Below, one piece after another: positions 33,467 to 42,284 of a stretch of DNA of 56,595 nt. Numbering within the stretch: the first letter of the stretch is position 1; every line of letters begins with the position of its first letter. This stretch comes from Cyclobacteriaceae bacterium (lineage in GTDB: Bacteria > Bacteroidota > Bacteroidia > Cytophagales > Cyclobacteriaceae), in assembly GCA_026989535.1 (NCBI GenBank), contig JALSJD010000136.1, positions 1 through 56,595 of the forward strand. Direction: 5' to 3'. The notes under the pieces were generated by a model. The model searched no databases, had not been told where the DNA came from, and saw only the letters and a program-made list of their open reading frames with translations. The translations under genes and the position numbers were made by a program.

Positions 33467-35254
33467 TTAGGTTAAAGAAGCACTCATAACAATATGAATA
33501 CCCTTGCCAGGTTTAGAATCAATGTTAATTTTTCCTTTAATAGATTCCACCCTTGCTATTAAATTTTTTATCCCCATGCCTTTAAACGCAGTTTTCTTTG
33601 CATCAAACCCTTTTCCATCATCTTCATAAATAAGATCAATCTCATTTTTATAGCGCGTAAGCTGAATAAAAAATGAAGTGGCCCCAGAATGCCTAATGGT
33701 ATTATTCACTAGTTCGAGTATAATATGAAAAATGGTTTTTTCATATTTTTTAGGTAGGCGTTCTTCCAAATTGGTGGTCGTAAAATCACCTTCAATCTTA
33801 TTGCTTTCGTTAACGGATCGAATAAAATCACTAACCGCATTTTCTAACCCAAATTTAGTGAGCATATCTGTAGAAAGGTTATGGGAAATTTCGCGCGTTT
33901 CCTTAATAGCAGCTTCTACCATTTCGGTTAAAGTTGAGTTTTTTTGCCCATTTTTAAGCGTTAGCAATTTTATAGTCGATAACCTTGCCCCCAACCTATC
34001 GTGCAAATCAGTAGCAATCCTATTCCGTTCCTCTTCCTGCCCCTGCATCATGGCATTAAGCTCCTTAATTTCTTGTGCCTGGCTTAACCGGTCAATTTCT
34101 TGCACTTTTAACGACTGTTGATATTTTTGCCGCTGAATAAAATACAGCACAGTAATTATTAATAATAAGGCTACCCCAATGGCCATGGCTAAATACCAAT
34201 AGCTTAGCCTTGTTTTTGCTTCTGTTTGCTTAATCTGATCTTTTAAATCATTCCCAATTTTTTGGGTTTCATAAAGCACTTCAAGCTCCTTTAGGTTTTT
34301 GGCCTTTTCTTGGTTGTAAATTGAATCGTTTAGAGAGTTATAGATGGCGAATAAACTATCGGCTTGCTCTAGCTCACCAAGCTTAATTTTGCATTTTAAG
34401 ATATTGGTGAGAAAATGTAAGTAGTTAATATCATCTTCAAAATGAGATGCCAGTTTAGCTCCTTTATTGTAGCTATCTAGTGCAATGCCATAATTACCCT
34501 GCTCCATATAAATATTACCCACATTAAGAAAGGTGATAATTTGTCTTTTTTTATCACCAAGTGTTTCATTTATAGAAATAGACTTATGGTAATAATACAG
34601 TGACGAATCAATTTTTAATTCATTAAAAAACAGAACACCTAAATTATTATAGACTGAAGAAATTCTGGAAGAATCCTGAACAGCTATATATTTTTCTAAA
34701 GCCTTTTGGTAATACTCTTTGGCTAACTTATAATCATTCGCTTTGTACTTAGGATTAGCTAATATTGTCGCCAGCCCAAGGTAAATCATTGGGAGGCGCG
34801 TAGCATCATTTGCCGCAGCAACTTGGTCTTTTGCCTCCAAATAGTACTTTAAGGCTAAATCAAGCTCTTTTTGTCTGAGATAATAGGCAGCCAAATTAAT
34901 ATAATTGCCTATTAAAACTTTATTATTCTTTAAAAGTTTATTAATTTTTATAGCGTTGTAAAACGCTAAAACCGCCTCTTTATTATTGCCAATAAATAAT
35001 TGAGAATTACCAATATTATTATAACATTTGGCTATGCCAATTGAATCGGGGATGACCGTAAACCCATTTAAGGCTTCTTTATATGTAAGCAATGCCGAGT
35101 CATACTTTTTATTATTAAAAAATAGATGCCCTTCTTGTCGGAGAGCCTCTGCTGCTTCCGTTAATGTTTTTGACTCCACACTTTGCCCATAGAGCTTTGC
35201 GCTACCAATAAGTACCACTAAAAAACTTATACCAATTATAATAATTCTCATCAT
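33467..35254 (-). CDS. TPR-containing membrane sensor histidine kinase (HisKA_3 type)
   Basis: 595 residues. Signal peptide about 1-24, an extracytoplasmic region with six or more TPR units (about 35-320), a coiled linker, one membrane helix (about 352-373) and a cytoplasmic kinase core. The phosphoacceptor is His418 in ATDLHDRLGARLS, the NarL-partner class. The ATP domain shows the N box (ELVNNTIRHSG) and G boxes (DDGKGFD ... GMGIKNL ... KPGKGIHI). It lies downstream, on the same strand, of a NarL-type regulator and two small exported peptides; the periplasmic TPR array is well placed to bind a peptide. Confidence 0.9.
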   Translation of the reverse strand: MMRIIIIGISFLVVLIGSAKLYGQSVESKTLTEAAEALRQEGHLFFNNKKYDSALLTYKEALNGFTVIPDSIGIAKCYNNIGNSQLFIGNNKEAVLAFYNAIKINKLLKNNKVLIGNYINLAAYYLRQKELDLALKYYLEAKDQVAAANDATRLPMIYLGLATILANPKYKANDYKLAKEYYQKALEKYIAVQDSSRISSVYNNLGVLFFNELKIDSSLYYYHKSISINETLGDKKRQIITFLNVGNIYMEQGNYGIALDSYNKGAKLASHFEDDINYLHFLTNILKCKIKLGELEQADSLFAIYNSLNDSIYNQEKAKNLKELEVLYETQKIGNDLKDQIKQTEAKTRLSYWYLAMAIGVALLLIITVLYFIQRQKYQQSLKVQEIDRLSQAQEIKELNAMMQGQEEERNRIATDLHDRLGARLSTIKLLTLKNGQKNSTLTEMVEAAIKETREISHNLSTDMLTKFGLENAVSDFIRSVNESNKIEGDFTTTNLEERLPKKYEKTIFHIILELVNNTIRHSGATSFFIQLTRYKNEIDLIYEDDGKGFDAKKTAFKGMGIKNLIARVESIKGKINIDSKPGKGIHIVMSASLT

Positions 35255-35301
35255 AAAAGGTAAATGTACTTAAAAAATAAAATTATTGTGTGGTATCTTA
35301 A

Positions 35302-35439
35302 TTAATCATTCACCACCTCAATCTCAATTTGAGATTCGCCTCCTTCTAAATTAGCAAATTTATCTACAGGTTTAAAACTAGTGAGCACCACAAATAATGA
35401 AAAGGCTACTGTTATTTTTAGTATTTTTAAAAATTTCAT
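35302..35439 (-). CDS. Small exported peptide A (45 residues)
   Basis: ATG 35439 to TAA 35302. Basic start and hydrophobic signal-like helix (MKFLKILKITVAFSLFVVL), TSFKP, a variable acidic-mixed middle and the C-terminus GESQIEIEVVND. It is the same length as, and clearly homologous to, the neighbour peptide B, sharing MK--K-LKI, TS, P and SQIxIEVVND. It lies 47 bp upstream of the kinase gene. I do not recognise the family. Conservation of both ends in two tandem genes supports true coding. Confidence 0.75.
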   Translation of the reverse strand: MKFLKILKITVAFSLFVVLTSFKPVDKFANLEGGESQIEIEVVND

Positions 35440-35476
35440 AATTATTTTATATTTAATACGATGTTAATTGTTACTA

Positions 35477-35614
35477 TTAGTCATTTACAACTTCTATCAT
35501 TATCTGCGAATCTCCATTAGTTTCTTTTGGATTAATTTCTTCTGGGTTACAGCTAGTAGAGATTACAAGTACCATTAATACAAAAGCGATTTTTAATGTT
35601 TTTACAATTTTCAT
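35477..35614 (-). CDS. Small exported peptide B (45 residues)
   Basis: ATG 35614 to TAA 35477, 37 bp upstream of peptide A. Signal-like MKIVKTLKIAFVLMVLVIS, then TSCNPEEINP: the Cys could be lipidated, though the lipobox (STSC) is weak. C-terminus GDSQIMIEVVND matches peptide A. A Cys in B where A has Phe suggests different fates, tethered against free. Located between the response regulator and the kinase gene on the same strand. Candidate ligand or accessory of the two-component pair; inference only. Confidence 0.75.
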   Translation of the reverse strand: MKIVKTLKIAFVLMVLVISTSCNPEEINPKETNGDSQIMIEVVND

Positions 35615-35652
35615 AATTATATAAATTTAGTTGTGCTCCAAAACCAATCAGA

Positions 35653-35710
35653 GCGGGGTTAGTTGTTTAATTTCAGCACAATAATAAAGCAAGTTTTTAG
35701 ATAACCCCGC
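35653..35710. promoter_or_regulatory. Inverted repeat between regulator and peptide genes
   Basis: GCGGGGTTA (35653-35661) and TAACCCCGC (35702-35710), a 9-bp perfect stem with 40 nt between. It lies in the 264-bp gap (35615-35878) after the response regulator stop and before peptide B. It could separate transcription of the peptides from that of the regulator. No gene is seen in the gap. Confidence 0.4.
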
Positions 35711-35878
35711 ACTGAAAATAATCAAATAAAAACTATTATTAATAGGCCATAAATAGCAGGTGCAATACACTAAAGTAGCAGGATTGATATTTGAGTGGAA
35801 AATACTACGCTGTGAGTTGGCTCTATATACCACCAGAACCATCTATAAATAGTACAAAAAAATAAAATGAGGGATGTT

Positions 35879-36553
35879 TTATTCTATAAAGCCACCTTTA
35901 ATGGCCATGGCAATTAACTGAGTTACATTTTTAGCATCAAACTTAATTAATAAATTTCTGCGGTAAGAGCTAATGGTGTGCACGCTGGTTTCCATACTAT
36001 CCGAAATTTCTTCAGAGGTACTGCCTTCACTTAGCAGTCGAAGCAATAATTTTTCTTGACGAGACAGCTTGATTTCCGTTTTTTTATCGGCAAGGCCACG
36101 CATACTCAAAGCCATTAAGTTTGATACATCTTGCGAAAAATAACTCCCTCCTTCTAATACACGGTCAATGGCCTCTTCTAATTCGTCTGGCGTTGTGTTT
36201 TTTAAGATATAACCGCTGGCACCCGCTTTAATAGCATTTTGAATGTAACCGGCTTTATTATGCATACTCATAATTAACACCTTGGTCTTTTCAAAAGTTT
36301 CAGAAATTATTTCGGTGGCATCAATACCATCCATCACGGGCATATTAATATCCATAATAATAATATCAACCCTGCCTTTTTTTACAATATCAATTGCTTC
36401 TTGCCCATTATTGGCAGTACCTACCACATGGTATTTAGGGTTCGCCTGCAATATCTGTACAACGCCATCTACCAATATGGTGTGGTCGTCAGCCACTACT
36501 ATATAAATTCTTTCGTCCTTTTCTTGAGTCATAAGCGTATAATTATTAGCCAA
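35879..36553 (-). CDS. NarL/LuxR-type response regulator
   Basis: 224 residues. Receiver domain with phosphoacceptor Asp68 (DIIIMDINMPVMDG), acidic pair in VADDHTILV and conserved Lys in YILKNTTPDELE. The C-terminal LuxR-type helix-turn-helix (LSRQEKLLLRLLSEGSTSEE ... VHTISSYRRNLLIKFDAKN) covers about 155-220. ATG codons at 36553 and at 36532 (MTQEKDERIYIVV) are both possible. It is the class that partners HisKA_3 kinases, and a kinase of that class lies downstream on the same strand. The repeat array at 36661-36717 lies upstream of it. Confidence 0.93.
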   Translation of the reverse strand: MANNYTLMTQEKDERIYIVVADDHTILVDGVVQILQANPKYHVVGTANNGQEAIDIVKKGRVDIIIMDINMPVMDGIDATEIISETFEKTKVLIMSMHNKAGYIQNAIKAGASGYILKNTTPDELEEAIDRVLEGGSYFSQDVSNLMALSMRGLADKKTEIKLSRQEKLLLRLLSEGSTSEEISDSMETSVHTISSYRRNLLIKFDAKNVTQLIAMAIKGGFIE

Positions 36554-36660
36554 GTAGCCATTGTAATTTTATTACCGTTGGCAATACTATTCTGCTTAAA
36601 GTCCAATTCCAAGAGAATTGCGAAGTAATCTTTTTAAAAATTAATTTATTTTAATAAAAT

Positions 36661-36717
36661 ATTAGTTCTGCTATCCAAATCCTATTAGTTCTGCTATTTT
36701 TCGATAGCAGAACTAAT
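36661..36717. promoter_or_regulatory. 14-mer array: two direct and one inverted copy
   Basis: ATTAGTTCTGCTAT occurs at 36661-36674 and 36684-36697 (23-bp period), and its complement at 36704-36717. All three are perfect. The region lies between the divergent response regulator and STAS-like genes. As DNA it could be an operator array; as a leader RNA of the regulator gene (minus strand) the first arm could pair with either of two identical downstream arms. Confidence 0.7.
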
Positions 36718-36841
36718 ATTTTACCCTACTAATTATAGTTGAAATTTGACAAAATTGTGTGAGGTTTTAGAAATTTTAACGCCATACATTTGGATTTCTA
36801 TAGTAGTTCAAAAAAATGAGTGTACGTAAAATTTAAGCAAC

Positions 36842-37255
36842 ATGATTATATATAAGGACAAAATATCGACCATTGAGTATGATAAAAAAAGCAAGAACAT
36901 AACGTATAACGAACGTGGGTTTGCTAAAAAGGAATTATTAATAGCGCAACTAAAAGCTGTAATGGAGTTTAGTAAAACCAATCGTGTAATAAGTACCATT
37001 GCTGATTTTAGGAGATTGCAAGGCTCGTTTAAAAACATATTCGAGTACCTGAATACCGAATACTACCCTGCTTTAAAATCGCAAGGGATTAAATGCAAAG
37101 CCTTTATTATATCTGAAGATATTATTAGCACTTATTTAACCAATGAGCTGGTAAAAGACCTAAAAAAACAAGGCATTGATGCAGCTATTTTTTCTAACAC
37201 CGCATCGGCTGGCACTTGGGTAAGCCAACATAATGACTCTATAGCAAAAGCATAA
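36842..37255 (+). CDS. STAS/SpoIIAA-like protein (paralogue of 31451-31870)
   Basis: 137 residues, cytoplasmic, alternating beta-alpha pattern. It shares the core DFRRLQGSFKNIFEYLN, IISEDII and the C-terminal IFSNTASAGTWV with the protein at 31451. Family members probably act as signalling or scaffold proteins; I cannot state a partner. It starts 288 bp from the divergent response regulator and has 5 bp between it and the HTH protein downstream, so the two form an operon. Confidence 0.7.
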   Translation: MIIYKDKISTIEYDKKSKNITYNERGFAKKELLIAQLKAVMEFSKTNRVISTIADFRRLQGSFKNIFEYLNTEYYPALKSQGIKCKAFIISEDIISTYLTNELVKDLKKQGIDAAIFSNTASAGTWVSQHNDSIAKA

Positions 37256-37260
37256 GTTAA

Positions 37261-37551
37261 ATGAAAAAAGAAAGCAGAGAAGAAAAAATATTGGCCGTTG
37301 ATCGATTGGTTCTTTTTATTAGAGCCATAGATGTAAGTCATTTTAAGTTTGAACAAGCCATAGGTGTTTCTAATGGCTATATAACTAAGCAACTTAAAAG
37401 ACGAGGTTCGATTAGTAGCAAAATACTGACAAAAATTCTGCTTAGATACCCCGAACTAAATATAATATGGCTCTTAACTGGCCACTCGGTAATAATACCA
37501 CGACAAGAGCTAGGCAAACAAAATTCAAATGCTACTCTTATTGCTAGTTAA
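37261..37551 (+). CDS. HTH (XRE-like) DNA-binding protein
   Basis: 96 residues. The N-terminal part reads as a helix-turn-helix of the kind found in Bacteroidota XRE-like regulators: FEQAIGVSNGYITKQLKRRG, SISSKILTKILLRYPELNII, WLLTG. The characteristic turn WLLTGHS at the end of the domain is present. A short polar tail follows. Cotranscribed with the STAS-like gene just upstream. Targets unknown. Confidence 0.75.
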   Translation: MKKESREEKILAVDRLVLFIRAIDVSHFKFEQAIGVSNGYITKQLKRRGSISSKILTKILLRYPELNIIWLLTGHSVIIPRQELGKQNSNATLIAS

Positions 37552-37558
37552 ATAGTAC

Positions 37559-37685
37559 CTGTCTATAAAGTCAATGTTTTCAGAAATAACAAATAAATAT
37601 CAAATTTTAATTACCTAAACACCAAACACTTACATAGTTTGATGTTTTTATTTTGTAAAAATTGTCTGTTTTCGGAGTGGACTCA
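37559..37685. repeat. Dispersed repeat copy joined to MITE family 2 right end
   Basis: 37559-37647 is the reverse complement of the repeat at 10801-10910 (AACACCAAACACTT and flanking AT-rich blocks). Directly after it, 37651-37685 equals the last 35 bp of MITE family 2 (GTTTTCGGAGTGGACTCA end). The left end is absent, so a deletion or one-ended event is likely. Confidence 0.65.
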
Positions 37686-37773
37686 TTTTTTAAATTTTAA
37701 AGTTAATAGATAGAATAAATAGAGCATATATACGAGATATATAAAATTAAACTAGCCCCGAACTGCAACCGCT

Positions 37774-38856
37774 ATGATAATTTATAATTGCCACACGCAC
37801 ACGTTTACTATTGACCATGTGCCTCGTAAATTTATTCCTCGTATTGCCACTTGGCTAGTAAAAAAAAAAGGAGTTAGAAGATTTGCCAGAAGACTTTTTC
37901 CATTTACCGATCGAGACCTTATAGACCGCTATATTAATTTTTTTGAGGTCTCCCTTCTTGGCTCTCAAGCCGAAGTGTTTAAAAAACTAAAAGGTTATTA
38001 CCCCCAAGGCGCAACCGACCAATCTAAATTTATTGTACTACCTATGGATATGGCCTTTATGTTGGCCAGCAAAATACCTGTATCGCTAGAGCAGCAACAC
38101 CAAGAACTTGCGCAAATAGCTGCAACCGATAATACTTGCATCCCTTTTATAGGCGTTGACCCACGCAGAGAAGGTATTTTTGAAATTGTGAGAAAATTGC
38201 ATGCCCAACAATTTAAAGGCATTAAGCTTTACCCACCCATGGGCTATTACCCCAATGATGCACGGCTTACTTCCATTTATGCCTATGCCGAAGAAAACAA
38301 CCTGCCCATTATGGCACATTGCTCACGAGGTGGCGTGAGCATTAAAAAAGTAACAGAGGCTATGCTCCAAGAGCCTAACCCACTTGGCCGACCAGTAGTT
38401 AAAATGAAAGCCAAGCATTTTTCAAACATCTACACCGACCCTGCCAATTACGACCCTATTGCCACCGATTACCCCAACCTAACTATATGCCTTGCCCATT
38501 TTGGAGGCGATACCGAATGGGATAAATACTTAGCCCACTCTTGGCATCTAGGCGACCCCGAAGAAAACAAATCATGGCTATCTGTAATACTCGACTTAAT
38601 TCAAAAACACGATAATATTTACACCGATATCTCCTCTACCTTGTTTCAAAAAGAGCGCTATATGGATTTACTTTTGGTGCTGCTCGAAAACAAAAAAGTA
38701 CGAGAGCGAGTACTTTTTGGCTCCGATTATTATATGATGGAGCGTGTAAAATCAAAAGAGCGAGAAATGTCCATTAAAATCCGCAGCCGATTGGGCTCTG
38801 CCCTATTTAAACAAATAGCAGAAACCAACCCAAAGAGGTATTTGGGGATACAATAA
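37774..38856 (+). CDS. Amidohydrolase-2 family metal-dependent hydrolase
   Basis: 360 residues, no signal peptide. TIM-barrel amidohydrolase landmarks: NCHTHTF (metal-binding His pair, residues 5-11), FKGIKLYPPMGYYP, PIMAHCSRGG (His ligand), ICLAHFGGDTEW, and VLFGSDYYMM with the late-strand Asp. This superfamily (PF04909) includes decarboxylases such as ACMSD and lactone or amide hydrolases; the substrate cannot be assigned here. Monocistronic, downstream of repeat debris. Confidence 0.85.
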   Translation: MIIYNCHTHTFTIDHVPRKFIPRIATWLVKKKGVRRFARRLFPFTDRDLIDRYINFFEVSLLGSQAEVFKKLKGYYPQGATDQSKFIVLPMDMAFMLASKIPVSLEQQHQELAQIAATDNTCIPFIGVDPRREGIFEIVRKLHAQQFKGIKLYPPMGYYPNDARLTSIYAYAEENNLPIMAHCSRGGVSIKKVTEAMLQEPNPLGRPVVKMKAKHFSNIYTDPANYDPIATDYPNLTICLAHFGGDTEWDKYLAHSWHLGDPEENKSWLSVILDLIQKHDNIYTDISSTLFQKERYMDLLLVLLENKKVRERVLFGSDYYMMERVKSKEREMSIKIRSRLGSALFKQIAETNPKRYLGIQ

Positions 38857-38965
38857 AAAAAAGGGATTGAATTTTTTCAAAACCTTTTCAGCAGACCTAT
38901 TTAGTGCTTTTAAAATACAAACACAGGTGGTTTTTTAAGAACCCTGAGCTTATAGACGAACGCTA

Positions 38966-39151
38966 TTAACCAGCTTGAAAATTTTCGGCACCGGGTATAA
39001 TGCCTTCAAGTTTATCGGGTTGGTGAATTAGAATTGGAATATGTTGAGGACAAATCCAGTAATTCTTATCTTGATAATGCAATTGAACCAATGGCACTTT
39101 ATTACTACCAACATTACATAATATGCATTCTTTTTTATCTGAATTGCTCAT
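38966..39151 (-). CDS. Small CxxC/CxxH zinc-binding-like protein
   Basis: 61 residues with ECILCNV near the N-terminus and WICPQHIPILIHQPDKL in the middle, making a C-x2-C ... C-x2-H site. Small proteins with exactly this ending pattern are widespread in Bacteroidota, without known role. It lies 55 bp after the ccsBA gene stop region on the same strand orientation (ccsBA is upstream in transcription), so it may be cotranscribed downstream. Confidence 0.7.
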   Translation of the reverse strand: MSNSDKKECILCNVGSNKVPLVQLHYQDKNYWICPQHIPILIHQPDKLEGIIPGAENFQAG

Positions 39152-39206
39152 TGTACTTACGTTTTATTTTCATTCAATATTCTTGGCACTCTACTACCTA
39201 AACAAT

Positions 39207-42200
39207 CTATTCAAGCTTATTATCTACAAATTTACTATTTCGCCAATACGAAACCACCCCTAAAACAGCAATTATAGCAATACTGTAATACACCCACGAT
39301 GGAATTGGCATCGGGTCTCCGGCAGCATAGGAATGCAAGCCAGATAGGTAATAATTTACTCCAAAAAAGGTCATAATAATAGAACCAAAGGTAACTAAAG
39401 CAGCCAAATTAAAGGCATATACACTTTTTAGGCCAGGGATAAAGCGCATATGCAGTACAAAGGCATAAAAAATGATTGAGGCTAACGCCCATGTTTCTTT
39501 GGGATCCCAGCCCCAGTAACGCCCCCAACTTTCGTTGGCCCACACACCTCCTAAAAAGTTACCAATGGTTAAAAGTATAATACCTATACTCAAGGCCATT
39601 TCAATTACATAAGTAAGCTCTTCGATAGAAAGCGATAACCGCAAATTATTTTTATCATTTTTAAACATCATTATAGATAAATTTAAAAAGGCAAGTAAGG
39701 CACCCAAAGCCATAAAGCCATAACTGGCGGTAATGGTGGCTACGTGAATGGTGAGCCAATATGATTTAAGTACGGGCACTAAGTTGGTAATTTGAGGATC
39801 GAGGAAACTTAAATGTGCCACAAACAGGATGATGCCTGAAAGAAAAGCGGTTACGCCCAAGGTCATAGGTGATTTTTTGCTAAATAACAAACCTGCCAGT
39901 ACAGTAGCCCAGGCAATATATACCATAGCCTCGTAGCCATTGCTCCATGGGGCATGATCAGAAATATACCAACGCATACCAAGCCCGGCTGTGTGCGCAA
40001 TAAAACCAAGTATAATTAACCCTAACAAAATATTTATAGGAAGCCTTAGTTTGTATTTAGGATTTAAAATAGTGATAAAAATAACGATCATCAACCCAAA
40101 ACCAATCAGTAAATAATAAGGAAATAAGCTTTTAAAAATATTCCATTTATTAAAGTTTATTTCCATAGAAATACGTTGCTCTGAGGGCAAAACATTTCCG
40201 CCATACGTAGATTGGTATTTCTTTATCCCATTTAATATCAAATCGGCTTGGGCATAATCTTTGGTAGCTATACTTCTAAAATACTGATAAGCACCCGAAC
40301 GTACAAAAACAGAATCTTCTCCCGTTAGGGTATAAAATTCTTCGTCTAAAGGTGCAACCCAGTGATGGTCAGGGTCGTTGGGAGCAGGAAAAACCTTGAG
40401 CAACATGCCTTGATAAACCATATAAGATATATTCACTCGCTCATCTACCTTCATTAAGGCTTTATCAAAAGTTGATTGCATAGCTGGCTTTTTGGCATAG
40501 GCCGCATTAACTACTTCAATTAGTTTATATTCTCCTTTCTCATTAAAAAAATCGTTATAACTGGCGTATTTAGAGCTTACCCCTAAAAGGCTCTCCACTG
40601 CTTCGTCCTTAACAAGTATCATAGGCACCTTTTGCCACTGGTGGGCGTTGCTCATCATACCCAACATTACCTGCTCAGGTGTATAGCCTTCTAACGAACT
40701 GCTTTTATATACCTTGCGTAACAAGTCGCTGGCCAACGAGTTTATGGGGGTCATTCGGCCTGCGTTGGTTTGGTAAATAAGCCGCCCAAATGCTTCGGCT
40801 TGTTTTAATGGAGGAGGCTCTGGCAACTCTGCTGCCATTGCTGTTGTAGAAAGCAATATAAAAGCAAGAATTGTGGCAGCCAATTTTTGGCGTTTTTTAT
40901 GCACCCTATCTATTTGAGAAGATAAAAAACGGAACCTGGTTTTATTTGAAAATATGATGGCAATCAGGCCTAAAAACAAGAGGGTGTAGCCTATATAGGT
41001 AACCAACGTGCCAGGTCTGTCTTTATTAACCGAAAGTACGGTACCTAGCTCATCTTTATCATACGATGATTGAAAAAACCGATAGCCCCCATGGTCAAGT
41101 ATATGGTTCATATAAATTCTAAATGGGTAACTTTCATCACCATCATTTACCACCACCTCACTGGCATAGGACGAAGGGCTCATAGAACCCGGGTACCGAT
41201 CTAGCTGAAAATCTTTTAGTGTAACCGAAAAAGGCACTTCAACAATTTTAGAGCCGTACGAAAGGCTCATATTTACCCCTCCAATTTCTACAAAAACTGG
41301 CTCGGGTTCGTAGCCTCTTCCCCCAAATAATATTACTTCCTGATAATCTCCAAAGCCAGAAATTCCCATCACAACCGCATCTCTGGTTTGCTGCGAATTG
41401 CTTTTTGCCTGAGCTGAAATTATTTTGGTAATACTTTTTGGATCGTATCCAGTTATTACAAAATTAACTTTGCCTACTGTGTATAATGTTCTAAATAGTG
41501 CTGGCATCCAATTGTTTGGTGTAACCTGACTCATTTCGCGGGTATCCATACTCATAGCGTTTACAGCAAAGGGCGAAGAAAGCACCAAGCCTGAATCTGT
41601 AGCCACAATGCGCAACGTACTGGTATCACTTATTGCATTAAAACTAACAGGCATTCCATTGAGGTTGCTAACTTCCCCATTGGATAAATAGCGATTTTCT
41701 CTACCTCTATCGCCTGCTGTAACCAAGGTAAGCATTGGGGCTCCATTGGCTTCATTATGCTCTACAATTTGGGTAGCATTAAAAATAAACTGCTTTACTT
41801 TAAAATTTACTTTGCCCGATTTTAATGAAACGGAGTTGCTATACCTGTTGTTTTTAATCCTGCTAAAAAGCACTTTATCGTGAAATTCTTTTTTATCGTC
41901 TCCATCCAAAATAATGGCATTAATATAAGTCTGTTCAGAAATAAACGTATTGGAAGATTCACCTTCTCTAATATGCATCATTCCTTCTTCGCCAAAAAAG
42001 CGCGTAATGCCTGCACCAATTAGTATAATAATAAAGGCCACATGAAAAAGCAGGTTTACCCAGCGGTCTTTTTTATACATTTTTTTAACCACAATAACGC
42101 CAATCATATTAATCACCAGCATTCCCATCAGCACTTCGAACCATGTAGCTCTGTACACAATGGATTGTGAGCCAATAGGGCCAAAATCATTTTCGATAAA

Positions 42201-42284
42201 TGTGGCAATGCCAATGCTTACTCCAAAAACTAGCAGTAATGCCCCAGAAAATGACATTGAAAAGAAGTATTTTAAAAATTTCAT
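39207..42284 (-). CDS. ccsBA: Fused ResB-CcsA cytochrome c biogenesis protein (System II)
   Basis: 1025 residues. Moves heme to the periplasmic side and attaches it to CxxCH apocytochromes. The N-terminal half is ResB/CcsB-like: membrane helices at about 8-30, 48-70 and 78-100, a long extracytoplasmic domain and a helix near 435-455 (TLVTYIGYTLLFLGLIAIIF). A second periplasmic stretch (about 490-720) leads into the CcsA half with eight helices and the heme-handling WWD segment WGRYWGWDPKETWAL. Natural CcsBA fusions are usual in this phylum. It fits the cytochrome-like gene at 46887. Confidence 0.94.
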   Translation of the reverse strand: MKFLKYFFSMSFSGALLLVFGVSIGIATFIENDFGPIGSQSIVYRATWFEVLMGMLVINMIGVIVVKKMYKKDRWVNLLFHVAFIIILIGAGITRFFGEEGMMHIREGESSNTFISEQTYINAIILDGDDKKEFHDKVLFSRIKNNRYSNSVSLKSGKVNFKVKQFIFNATQIVEHNEANGAPMLTLVTAGDRGRENRYLSNGEVSNLNGMPVSFNAISDTSTLRIVATDSGLVLSSPFAVNAMSMDTREMSQVTPNNWMPALFRTLYTVGKVNFVITGYDPKSITKIISAQAKSNSQQTRDAVVMGISGFGDYQEVILFGGRGYEPEPVFVEIGGVNMSLSYGSKIVEVPFSVTLKDFQLDRYPGSMSPSSYASEVVVNDGDESYPFRIYMNHILDHGGYRFFQSSYDKDELGTVLSVNKDRPGTLVTYIGYTLLFLGLIAIIFSNKTRFRFLSSQIDRVHKKRQKLAATILAFILLSTTAMAAELPEPPPLKQAEAFGRLIYQTNAGRMTPINSLASDLLRKVYKSSSLEGYTPEQVMLGMMSNAHQWQKVPMILVKDEAVESLLGVSSKYASYNDFFNEKGEYKLIEVVNAAYAKKPAMQSTFDKALMKVDERVNISYMVYQGMLLKVFPAPNDPDHHWVAPLDEEFYTLTGEDSVFVRSGAYQYFRSIATKDYAQADLILNGIKKYQSTYGGNVLPSEQRISMEINFNKWNIFKSLFPYYLLIGFGLMIVIFITILNPKYKLRLPINILLGLIILGFIAHTAGLGMRWYISDHAPWSNGYEAMVYIAWATVLAGLLFSKKSPMTLGVTAFLSGIILFVAHLSFLDPQITNLVPVLKSYWLTIHVATITASYGFMALGALLAFLNLSIMMFKNDKNNLRLSLSIEELTYVIEMALSIGIILLTIGNFLGGVWANESWGRYWGWDPKETWALASIIFYAFVLHMRFIPGLKSVYAFNLAALVTFGSIIMTFFGVNYYLSGLHSYAAGDPMPIPSWVYYSIAIIAVLGVVSYWRNSKFVDNKLE

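Noticed and set aside
33467-35254. RRNPP-type cytoplasmic quorum receptor
   Set aside because: TPRs are followed by a membrane helix and kinase core and preceded by a signal peptide, so they face the periplasm; RRNPP receptors are cytoplasmic.
35648-35842. 64-codon minus-strand ORF between regulator and peptide B
   Set aside because: No signal peptide or similarity to the two peptides; ends in the GCGGGGTTA inverted-repeat region and looks non-coding.
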